Assembly (NCBI GenBank): GCA_026874595.1
Contig: CM049317.1
Span: 76,205,891-76,269,890, forward strand
Reading direction: 5' to 3'
Length of the DNA stretch: 64,000 nucleotides
Source: Sipunculus nudus
Lineage: Eukaryota > Annelida > Sipuncula > Golfingiida > Sipunculidae
The notes beneath the pieces were generated by a model. The model saw nothing but the letters and a program-made list of their open reading frames with translations. It was not told the DNA's origin and did not search any database. Shown one piece after another: positions 41,462 to 53,700 of the stretch (its first letter is position 1; each line of letters starts with the position of its first letter). The position numbers and the translations under genes are program-made.

Positions 41462-41469
41462 ATAATTTT
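41462..41469. repeat. Right target-site duplication, ATAATTTT
   Basis: An exact copy of the 8-mer at 13802-13809, directly after the element's terminal CTG. It lies 84 bp before the first coding exon of the MSP130-like gene. Confidence 0.88.
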
Positions 41470-41530
41470 TATTTTATATTCATTCTTATAGATATGTCCT
41501 ACATATATTTGCAAAATCGCTAATTGTTTT

Positions 41531-41553
41531 ATTGTTTCCTCTATATTTTGCAG
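41531..41553 (+). promoter_or_regulatory. Splice acceptor before the start-codon exon
   Basis: A pyrimidine-rich tract (attgtttcctctatattttg) ends in CAG at 41551-41553, four bases before the first ATG. This implies that an untranslated leader exon lies upstream, beyond the hAT-like element. No leader exon can be assigned with confidence. Confidence 0.6.
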
Positions 41554-41756
41554 TTACATGGTCACCATGGCAACACGGTATGTCTTCCTCTTTCTCGCAT
41601 CTCTGTGTCACATCGTAGCACCGGAAGTGACGTTCCATCCGCTCTCCGTAACGTATGTTCCCTATCGTTACGGCCCTGAACCTCAGTACAAAATGTTCGG
41701 GGAGGCTTCTGAACAAATTGCGCATGACAGGAAAGCCCACGTGACGTACACAATAG
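41554..41756 (+). CDS. MSP130-like exon 1 (signal peptide)
   Basis: Coding starts at ATG 41558, with an alternative ATG at 41567 in the stronger context 'gtcaccATGg'. The exon supplies the signal peptide and the start of the mature chain, ending AHVTYTI. The donor is ACAATAG|GTATGA, phase 1. Confidence 0.88.
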
Positions 41757-44700
41757 GTATGAATAAAAATGAAATATAGTCATAATTTATGAAAATAAAA
41801 TAATTCAAATAAGTTAACTGTCATTGATTCTTGCTTGAACCGATATTTCCATAAAAAAAATCTCATGTATTAAATTCACCTGAACAATTCATATAAAGTA
41901 AAAAGCTGAATTTAAAGAAAAGGTATGTGTGTTTTATGTCCAGCTTTCTATTTTTCACATATTTAAACCAAAAGCAACAACGACTCATTGGTGTTGACGG
42001 CAGTTTTAAAAAAAAAGTGGCTATTCAGGTGTTACTTGGGCCTGTAATCAATAAAGACGCCTCTGTCGTCAGTTAATATATATTTTTGGTATCCCTGTAC
42101 GCTCTAATGCCACTAACAATTAATTGTGTATTAACAAATGGTAACGTTTACAATGTTTATTTAATACTACAGGTGGTTCTGGTTATATGCACGCTGTCGA
42201 CATGCATGACCCAACCAACCCGAAGATTGTCTATCACGAGTTTATCCGAGGGGTGCCGAACGACATCGACACTTGTGGCGATTACGTCGCGATCACCGTT
42301 CGGAACGAATCGGTGCCTCTTCCGGGGAAAACCGTAATTTTCCGGACATATAACAAGGTCAAACAAAACATGGCCATGGTCGCGGAAATACCAGGTACCG
42401 TATTGAAAATAATGAAAATTAACTGCTATATTCCTCAAATAAATACATTGCATAACATCTGAATATTTCAGTTTACAAGCATGAACACAATAAGCAAAAT
42501 TAATTAATTGAAACCAATTGCCGGATCTTTTTATGATAAGGAATTCTCTAAACAAAAATATTATGCCAATCCAGATCATCTCTAAAATTTAAAGGTTTTT
42601 ATATTATTAGCTCAGCTGACTGAAAGTGAGATCACCCTTTGTCCGTTGTCCGTCCGGTTGTCCGTTAGCAGGGCACAAATCGTAACCCACTGGACCTAGA
42701 GACCATAGAGATCCATAAAAATCTCCTTGGAAACGTGAAATTAGGTCACTGCGACCTATATCATCCGAGCAATTGGGCTCCGAAGTACCCTAAGAATAAT
42801 AAAAAAAATTGATAGCTCCAGTATCTGAATAAATAATACATTGATTGCCATGATTCTGTCCATACATATTGATCACGCAGTGTTTCATCAGTTGCTGAAG
42901 ACTGCTGGCGCCACCTGTATTTTTCTAATTGTTACGCATTTTTTTTTATTTCTCAAAATTTGAGACCATCAAATGAAGAACTCTGCACGTTAACAGGGCA
43001 CAAGCCGTAACCGTTTTAATTGTACATCCAGGGAGATCCTAAAAATCTCCTCTGAAACCTGAAATTAGGTCATATTGAGCTATATTATGCGAGTTACTTA
43101 CCAAAGACATGATTTTCAGGACCCACACAGTCAGAAAGGGATCAAATTGTATTCTTAGGCCTAGTATATATAACATTATATCCAAGGAGGTTCGGGCCAA
43201 ATCCCCTCGGAAACCTGAAATTAGGTCATGGTGACCATAATGCTGCAAGCGACTGGCCAATTAAGGCAGGGCACAAATCTATACTGTTGGATCTTGAGCC
43301 TTAATATAATATCCAGGGAGGCCCTTGGCAAGTCTTCATTGAATCCTAAAATTAGGTTACTGTGACCTATATTCTGTGAGCTTTATGAGCAGAAAACCTC
43401 ATTTTGAGCACACAGAAAGTCAGACAGGTCACAAATCTGAACTGTTGGATCTAGATATGTCTTCCTTAATGTAAAGGTGGGTTATTGTTATGTCTTCTTA
43501 GACATCCAATATAAGGACACTGTAACCTTTATTCCGTGAGCTATGTTAAACAACATCATTTGAGCACACTATGAGTCAGATGGACACAAGGCATATCAGT
43601 TTGACGTGGAAACTTCGAACTTAGCCCCTGTGGAGTTCCTAGTAAACTCTTCTTGGAAACCTTAAATTAGGTCTCTGTAACTATTACATAATGACTATAG
43701 GCAAACAAACATGATTTTTAACACTCTGGAAGTCATACTATCAATTGTTCAAGGTTCCTTTACAAATATTTTTTTAGATCGATAATTAATGCATACATCA
43801 CCTGTTTATATTTCAAATTCAGCTAAGCGTCGTGATCCATGGGTCACTTTTTTTTGTCACCCTGACTTTCAACAAAATTTTACCATAATCGATAAGTATA
43901 TTTCAGTTCAGTTGCTTACAGAAAAAAGTGCAATAATCATTACCTCCTGGGCGATTTTTTTAACAATGAAAGAGATCGATAACTGCCGAATTCACAGAAC
44001 ACAGAGACTATTAAAAATAACGTAATATCCGTGGGAAAGTATCGTTTGCTTGCTGCCATGTGTTATTGATCTACAAATAAACCGTGCCACCCTTTCCGAA
44101 TACTTTCAACACTGACGGGAACCTTATTTGCATAGCAATACATCCTACGGCAAATTGCAAGCGTTAAAACATGGCTGGCATAGTGATTACGATGTGCCCT
44201 GTAATTTTATAATTATCTGGTTTAAAGTTATAATAATAGTGTTATAGAGTTATAATTCGAACCAGATAAGAAATACAGTTGGTTGATAAATAATTGGGAT
44301 GTATTTTGTTTTCAGATACATATCTATAATATTATCACTGGGGTTTTCATGAACAAAATATTAATGCCTATAAAATGATGCTGTAAGCACAAACACTTGT
44401 CATTCTGTGACAGGAGCTCAGCCAGTAATAAGCAATGGAGCTTCATTGTACCAAGGGTTGATTGGTTGGGTTGGATGGGCTGTAAGCGACTTTACTCAAA
44501 ATGTCATGAACAGATTTGAGTGATATATATTTAAAATTAAAGGTGACGTCATGACAACTATCCTTTAAATATTGGAGGCATCATGGTTAAAAAAAAGATT
44601 TCTGAGCACAATATTTTTTACCTTGGCAGAGATCCAGAGCCATTCACCTGTTATAATAGCCATCTTTCTATTGGAGAGCGGGCCTCTCCTGTTGATGAAC

Positions 44701-47700
44701 CGTGGCACATTATCCTGTCTAGCACTCACCAAGTTATGATACTGGCGGAGGTATTTTGTGGGCCCTAACTACACATATAGTGTGTATTTATTTCAGTCGG
44801 TCACGCCCCGGCCAGTATGATTATTTTCACCCGTGACTGCCAGACGCTGCTTATTGCTAACGAGGGGGAAGCTGGGAAGGATGAACACGGGAACTTCCAG
44901 GACCCCGAGGGCTCCGTGACCATCATCAAGTGGCCGAGCCCCGATCTGTCTACCACCCCGTTGGTCAGGACGGCGGACTTCACTAAGTTTAATGACAGGT
45001 AAACACACACACACACACACACACATATATACAGTGTCCCGTCAGTGTCTACACCACCCTCTTGGTCAGGACGCGAGACTTCACCAAGTTTAATGACAGG
45101 TAAACACACACACGCATACACAGCTTACGCCCTGACAGCCGCTAACCTCTCAATCATCGCACAGATCATCGATATCACGAAACTTACGACAGGTAAACAC
45201 GCGCCATTAAACACACACGTACAGTGTCCCGCGAACCTAATTTGACAACGTCTGGATGAAATGAAGGATAGATATTTCTGTTGTGTCAACTCGCCTTGAT
45301 AGTTTTAAAATTGACTGAAACACCTGCTGAGAAATAGAGACAACAAATAAAACAAGTTTTGTTTGGGGTTGGATAGCTTAAGAACACACTATTTCTCTCA
45401 TATATGTATATAATTTATTTATTTGTATATTTAGATAAATAGCCGTAAAGCATAGTGCTCATATCCCATACAATTTTGTTTTCAGGGCTGAAGAGTATGT
45501 ACAGCGAGGTGTGCGATGGGTGTACAAAGGTCAAAGGTCAGGGAGAAAATCCCAGTTTTCCCAAGACCTGGAGCCAGAATACATAGCCCTCAGTCCAGAT
45601 GAGAAGACTGCATACGTAGTTCTTCAGGTAGGACAAGTCATCACATGTAGAGAACTGTTTACCATTTGCCGCAGAAATTCACATATATTTTCTACAAAAG
45701 TTCTGTTAATTTGCCATATATAGTGTGTGATATGCGGATAGAAAATTTCACTACGAATTTTAATTTTCGTCGTGTCTCATTCGACATTCCGGATACCGCA
45801 TACGCTGCGGGACATATAAATGATTGATGAAAAATAAATGGTGCGAAAAATTAAACTGTTCACATACCATTTCCGGAGATACCACATAACGCATACCACC
45901 TTAAGCCTGCTTAAAAGTTTTGGAACTGTCTTCCGAGCATTTGTCAGCATTGTTATTTTACAAAATTTTCTTTTGGGCCCCTGGAAATGTATATATTTTG
46001 AAATCTTAGAAATTTGGTTAACATGTAAAATGAATTTCCTGAAACCAGTAGATTTTATCAAAATGTTAAGATAAAGAAATTTATTTAAGGTATTTACGAA
46101 AAAAATCCCTGGGACTTTCTTTCATTTTTGGTGCTAACTTTACACATTATGATTTTGATGAACATTTAAGCTAAAACAAATGTTGATATGATTATAGTAC
46201 ACATAAAAATCACATGTATACGCCTTCTCATGAAACACAGTAAGAAAATAAATTACGCGTTTTAGAAAGCATTTTAATTGCCACAAACGACTGAGAAATA
46301 TAAAGTTAGAGTTAAAATTTATAAAACAAATGTTTTTTTTTATTTCCGTAGCTTCAAAAACTTTTCTGAAATCACGAAGTTTTCATACACCGTGCATATT
46401 GTACAGAAAACATGTTCAGCCCAGAGCATCAGTTTAGGTAACATTAAGGAAAAATTGAACCAAAGTTTAAACAGACTTAGGGGACGGGCTTCAGACCAGT
46501 AAGTACATGTGTGACCCTTACCGTCTAGGAGAACAACGCGTTCGCTGTTGTTGACGTTGAGCGGGCGGAGACGCTGGAGCTGTACCCAATGGGTTACAAG
46601 GACTGGCAGGCGTGTGGGGGACTGGACGCCAGCGACAGGGACGGCGCAGGTCAGTCATTATCATATAAGTAACTAGCTGCACCCGTGGAAAATCCACGGC
46701 TCTATCCGATGCATACTTTTTGTAATGAGCTGATAGGAACTAAACGACGCATATTTAATCTTAAGGTTTTTGCAGGAACTTTTGTCATGTGTTTCACTTA
46801 TATGATATAAAGATAACTTCTGCTATAATTCCCCAGGAACACCCTCCCCCAAAATATATTCCAGAAATCACACAAAAAAATAAATTTTGGAAACAGACGT
46901 GAGGCATATACAGGGTGTAAAAATTTTTAGGCCGCCGCCTATCATGTTTATTTTCCATTGCATTACAAGCGTCGATAAGCCGTCGGAGAAAAACTGTTCC
47001 GCCCCTAACTACAGACGCAGCGTAGTTCAATTTCCCAGTTAAACTCTGTAATTGTCGCTTTGATAGTCTTGTTAAAGCTACAGTTTTATTTAACTCTTCT
47101 CTAATGGCAGGAAGTTTATCTTGTGGGATACTCAAGGACATGTTGACAGAATCAATGTTGATGCCTAAGAATGTAATCTATTGACATAGATCAATTGTTC
47201 TAATTTATCATAAACCCCAACCGCCTCAACAAGCTTATAAGGCAGGCCATGGCTGCTGCACACCCACTTTTGCTATTACTTATTATTAAAAAATCATCCA
47301 AGTATGCCACGATGTTTTTAAAACCTCTGCATACCATAAATCTAACCACAGCTTGTGTCAGCCTGTGAAATATTCCATGACTCAAACGGGCTCCGAAGGG
47401 TAAACGAGTATCATAAAAATACATACAGCTCCCATTTCTATCAACCCATGACAGGCCTGTGAATTGTTGGCTGTGTTTTGATATCTTTACAGACCTATAT
47501 GCAGACTTAAGGTCTACTTTGGCCATATAGGCACCTTTTGATAACAATTTACATGCACTATCAACTGTTTGAAAACGTGCTTTGTACTCTTAAGTTGAAT
47601 AATCATTTACAGCACGCCCCTCTGGTTTACTACAATCATGAATCAATCGGACAGCATCTCCCTGTTTTGGAATGGCTGCTAAAGGGCTGATTTAAATTGG

Positions 47701-50700
47701 CTTTTCAATACATTTTACAAGTGGCCAATCTGCACTTCTTCGATTATTTGATCATAACAGGCGTCATAATGTATCAGAGTTGACTTGTGATTATTTAAAT
47801 AAGCTGATTTTGGGATTTTACCTTTATCAACAATATCAAATCCATTCTTTACTCCATTCAATATAAATTCAGTATCGCAATCATTTGTACTTACTATTTC
47901 TTTGGTCCATTCATCTAAACACAGAGTCCTTGAAGGTCTAACAACACTGCTGTGCTGCTATTCCCCATGCGTGTGCGTCACAGCTGAGTGATTCTGAGTA
48001 CAACCCGGCCGGGAACACGTGTGCACAAATTTGCAATCTACGAACCTGCACCCCCCGCGGAGTTGTATTGTTTACAAATCTGTCGGCCGTTTGGTGTCAG
48101 CGGACCCCTGATGCGTGTCGAATACCCTGGCCCAGCGTTTCTTGGCGGTCTCATCTGGAGGGATTGTTTATGCCGAAGCCAAACGCCTTGTAAGTGGGCT
48201 ATATCAGTGCCCCAGCGAAAGCCATACGCGGCTTGTAACCGACGATACTCGCGGTCCCACAAGAACACGGACGTCTTCTCGTGAGTTTTTAAAAGTTGGT
48301 ATACCCGCGTGGTGTGAGAAAGATATTCCATTACACCTTCCAAGTTTAACGCTTTCTCCTTCATTAAAGTGTTCAATATAGCCAAATTTCCAAGGGACCA
48401 TTGGTGAAAAGTCAATTGGTCTATGTTTGGTTTTCGTGGCCCAGCATTTAACGTTAGGTAAGGGGCACCGTCAGCCTGGTCAGACGATAATATTAGCGTT
48501 TCGTCTCTTCCACCCTCAACGTCCACAAAATCAATTATATCATGAAATTTCAAATTGTACCTACTCTGGGTTAACGCGTCCAGATGAACATTAGGCGAAT
48601 CCCGGGAGAGCTGCTTCGTTAAAAGGTCCGCCATGCCAGCATGCCCCCCGGATGTTCGCGCCGTCTGCGTTATGGTTGCTGCCATCTTGAGTAGGCTCCC
48701 CCTGTTACCTGCCGAGTAAATTTAACACCTGTCGCACATAATCATCATTTGCGCTGTCTTGCATTTTGTTTAGGCTTGCCCGCGACACAGGTTGACCTGA
48801 CGTAGCCCTTTCTCTCAACGAAGGGTCGCCATCTCGGGTAAGAGTCGCAGCGACGTCAGGGGCACCCCCGAACGGTGACTGCCATTCGTACTCTCACGCC
48901 TGCTTTCTGGCCTAAGTTCTTGTACTGAATGTAAAGTTAATTTTCTTTGACCACGTGGAATTTTCGATTTTGCTATGTCCTCAGCCTCCAATAAGGCCAA
49001 CGCCTCAAGAGACGTAAAACCTTCTTGTTGCAATAACTGTATTGCCGAAAAGTCTCTATCTTGTTTTTCTGCGCCCACGTGGTTAACGACTGTAAAGGGT
49101 CATCTTCATGTTCCCCCATAGTGGAAATTTTCAAACATCCACTTGCCGCGCTGGCCAGCTGCAAACTGAAGCAAACCGAATTCCTGACCCTCCTGGTCAT
49201 AGCATTGGCGCCACCTACCGGTAAAAACACCTGGTGTTCATTCCCATAACTAAAACTATGCTGCCCCCTGGTTTCTGAAGCTGTACCTATACTCGCATGC
49301 AACTCGTTTAATATTAACAACAGATAAACCTGAGTTTATCTTCCATATAATTTGGCATTTGCGATACAGAGTTCGCAAACACTCGACACAGTTCCGAGTC
49401 ATTTTCTCATAATTAATACTTATACATTCAGATCCCCATGGAATCATTCAACGTGGAGTCTTTGATACTGCAGGCAAATGTCATGTTTTTGACTGAATAA
49501 ATTTCAGTTTCCTTGATATATACTGACAAGGAAATTGCATACTTTGCACTGTCTGCCCTACTCGCGCGCGCGCACACACACACACACAAATGACGACAAG
49601 AATGAACATCCATGCTGACCCTATGTGTGCTGTTCCTTTTGGGTTTAATAGCTGGTGTTCATCAAGAATACATTTCTGGTTGTTTACGTGGTGTTTTTAG
49701 GTACATGTTTACCTCTTGTGGCTAAAGGCTTGACTATAGTCAGAATTCCACAAAGGAATAATTATAAGGGGCTTATCCTTTGTCCCTGAGTAGAAGCCGT
49801 CCATTCGTATGCAGTTGTTCTGGCACTCGCCTGGTGAACCCGTGTTTCTGAACCATGACAACCCCCCCCCCCCCCCCCCTCCCCCCCCCCGGGCTTCCTT
49901 TTGAAAAACAACTTTTTTATACAACCCATAAATCGGCCGAACTATTAAAAACATGGTTATCATGGAAAGATACTTCTGAATGTATAAAAATTACATACCT
50001 GCAAACCTATAAAACGGTGATCGTGTAAAGGGTCTCAGCTCTTTGTGTCCACTGAACGGAAAAGTGCTCCCTATTAAAAAAATCATGTGGACATGTGTTC
50101 CGCGCTTGAATTTAAAATCTTTACTCACTATTGACAGATTAAAATTCCTTTACAGGCGTTATAATGGAAATTGGGTTCAGTTGGGATTACCGGTCACCTC
50201 CTGAGAAAGCGTGACAGTCGAAAAATGTTTTGCTGAACATTTGTAGGGGGCTAGGATACAGACATATGAATAGTCCATTACATTTTGGAGGTAATGCGAT
50301 TCACCACAATATATATTTTCTTATATCCATTATGACAAAGGACCATTCCTTTGTCCCCGTGTGGAAGCCAACCATTCGTATTTATTTTGTTCTGCCACTT
50401 GCAAGGTGAACTCGTGTCACTGAAGCATGACAGTGTTCACACATGAAACGCATACACGTGAACACATGACTGATATTAAAGGAGATTGTGGTGGAGGTCT
50501 GTACGCCCTGACTACAAATTCTAGTTTGTTATCAATTTAAAGATGTATTGGAGATATTTTTTCATGTTTCACCGTCCCTACAGATAACGGATCTTAACAA
50601 ATACATTTAAACCCCCCACACCTAACCCGAATGATAATTAAGATGTGGGGCTTCTTTTTGAAAAAAAAAACTTCATAACACACATGACTTGGCCGAACTT

Positions 50701-53700
50701 TTAAAACCATGGTTATCATGGGAAAATATTTTTGAATGTATAAAAATCGACATACCTGTAACTAATAACAAATTTGTCAAACGCTGGTCACATTACTGGA
50801 CTTAGTGCCCAGTGATGACCAAATTGAAAAGCCTCGCATTGAAAGCGGAGTCATGTGGTCTTTGGATTAAAAACCTTTACTTCCTTTTGAGAGAGAAAAT
50901 TCCTTTAGGGGCGTTACAATGGATATGGAGGAACAATGGGGATCAAAGTGGACCTGCGTGACCACATATTGCACGGAAAAGCCTTTTTGGCAGGACATGC
51001 GCTCCGGCCACGGTCTTAACAGGCCAGTGAAAATCCCCCAGGCGCCTCCTGAAAAAGCGTCACAGGCGTGGAGAACTTTGCAGCACAAAAGAAATAGGGG
51101 CACCTAAAGGAGAAATATTAAAATTATTAAATATTCAACTTAACAAGGCATAATCCTGTAAAATAAAACAAACTTGTTCTAGAATAGCGCATACGTCTGC
51201 CGTATTCGGAGAGTCAAATCAGAACGGAAGCAGGTAAACCGTGGTCTAGAAAAAAACAACTTCGTATTAATTATATAGATCACACACAGTTTTTCTTTAT
51301 AACGTGGTATATGAAGACTGTGGGATCACACCCCAAAAAAGGTGGCTGAAATATTAAATATTTAAAAATTCTATTGTATAAATTTAACTTTCAATCGCTA
51401 TTTCTCAGTCGTTCTCAGTCTGAAAATCCCTATATAAAATCATAAACTCGGAAAATAACACCCCAAATAAAAATCGCCTTCGGATTTACCTACATTTTCA
51501 AATGGTGCCCAGAAGTATTTTGTAGTTGGTGGGTTTGCTTGAATAAACAATTTTAGTCGAAATCACTTGAATTCATTGCTTAGAGTTTGAATTTCAGATC
51601 AAGTCAATTTTCAAAAAATTCCCAGAATTCCATACTTAAATGTAGAGCTGATCCTTAGCTTTCAGAACATGTATGTCAGGGTGTCCAGTAGATGGCAAAA
51701 TGTTTAGGAGAGACTTGAACAATGCTTGTCATGCTCGTGCGGCCGTAACCTGTACGCCAGATAGTATTATCCCACCCAACATTCCAAAAATCATAAGCAT
51801 GCAGCGCCACTTTGTGTCATACGGGACACCTATACTCTGATATGAACCAACGGTATGAATGCGACAGCGGAAAACCCTTGTCACTTTTATAATTCTGATT
51901 TGTTTTTTAATGGCAGGACACTGGGGTGATGTAGAAGTATGAATGGAATATTAAACAATCTTTAATGATGTGAACTCATCACTTCCAGCGACAACATGTG
52001 TATGTATGATTAGTGTATTTATGTGTGTAATGGTTTCTAGCTCACACGTTCGTCTATTTAATCACAGGAATCCACATCCTTCCCTGGCCTGTACTGGGAA
52101 TGTACCAGCCGGACGCCCTGAAGCAGTTCACTCTAAACAACGTGTCTTACCTCGTCACGGCCAACGAAGGGGATAAGAAAGATTACACTATGGCGGAACA
52201 CGGGGTCACGTGGTCTGAAATCACACGAGGAAAAATTTTCACAAAAGGTATTTTTTATATTGCACTCGCAACCAGAGGAAAACGTCTAATGCGGTTAAAG
52301 CGGTAACTGTGTTCTCCTCACAATAGCTTGAATGTACCGTATTTGAAACGTTTATTTCTTTGGAATAACAATACTACAGTATTAGAGTGAATATGATGTC
52401 CCCGATTGATGCTGGCGTATGCTTTATGTTGAAACTCTGATATTCAGATATATTCTTAAAATTTACGTAAATGCTCTTTGCTTTATTTTCAGTAACTCTC
52501 ATGTTCAGATTCGAACCGACAAAAAGCTTTTACAGATAAATTTAATAACTGTAGGATCCAGAATCACCGTCGCTTTTTCATAAAAAAGTGGCCTTCTTTT
52601 ATAGCGGGTTCCATTTAACGACAGTTAAATGTTTATTGACAGCAAACCTTTTGGCGGAGAGTGTGTCTGAAGAGCTAGAGGAAGCTCTCATGAACAACAA
52701 GTATCTGGGTAATAAAACATATTTTGTTATTTCTATATATACTCTAAATGATTTGATATACATAACAAATGAATATCAGTTATGTATCACGAAAATTACT
52801 GGTTACAGGTGTAATTTGCTTAACTTTTTATCAGGTTTAGAGTAATAATTAATGGAATCCTAGTAAAGAATTTTACACAGATTAATTCAGCTGCACACGA
52901 ATGCTGCATTGCAAGTATATATAAGTGACACGATACGGTATTTAATCATTTATAGATAAATAGATAAGTTTTTATTCAGTTGAATATTAAATACTAATTT
53001 TTTTTATTCATAAAACGGATAATAGAATTCCCCAGTAAATTTATTGAGAGACAATATTCCAGTATAACACGGAAAGATTTGGACTAACATTAAATGACTT
53101 GTGATTAAGACAGGAGGGCTTCGGAGAATTATTGTAGACTCGATAATAATTTCCTAGAAATCAAAACAAGGGGTGAAGAGAGGATTTTAGACTGGGCTGG
53201 GTTTCTCATAGTAAAACTGCGTATCGCCAGAAGCGGCTTTCTAGGCAAGGCCCCGAGTTAATTGCAATAATACAAAAAGCACATTTATCATAAATTGATT
53301 CAAATGCTTAACCCCCCCCCCCTAAAAAAAAACAAAAAAACTTGAGGAAAACCGGTCATAGTTTGTTAAATGGCGATCGACCATTCAGACAAGAGTCGTA
53401 ACAGAAAATTAGTTCAGAAATTAAAAAATCAGGCTCTTATTAAAACATAAAATTTATTTATTTGTAAAAGGGTTATGGCTATGAACATGTAAACCTTTTA
53501 GCCATTAAATTTATTTATTTGTACATGAAAACAAGAAATTTTGACTATTAACCAGCCATCAATAACAGACTACATTTCTGGAATGCCAATTAAATATTAA
53601 CGTAAGGCTAGATCTAATTGTTCATTATAATTATTTTCAGAAAATAATTTATAAAAATGCGTTTTGGTGAAATAACCCACAGTTTAATATTTATGTACAG

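Larger units (their letters stand above)
46794..49320 (-). mobile_element. Broken DIRS-like retrotransposon in intron 5
   Basis: On the minus strand the order is a gag-like frame, then reverse transcriptase, then the region after the RT palm. The reading frames carry several shifts and stops. There is no recognisable RNase H, methyltransferase or tyrosine-recombinase part, so the downstream half is lost. The element lies antisense to the host gene. The class is inferred from the RT phrases LPFGARLSHGIFHRLTQAV and AYLDDFLI and from the connecting phrase LSKRQLQSLTGKLNYAA, as I remember them in DIRS-type elements of marine invertebrates. Exact ends are not visible. Confidence 0.75.

Noticed and set aside
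46675-46705. The phrase 'ctagctgcacccgtgg' with hairpin 'ccgtggaaaatccacgg' as a transposon end
   Set aside because: It recalls a common invertebrate repeat terminus, but no partner end or target duplication could be found, so it is not called as a separate element.
48115-48381. Plus-strand open frames over the DIRS-like element
   Set aside because: They are shadows of the minus-strand gag frame, which alone shows family resemblance.
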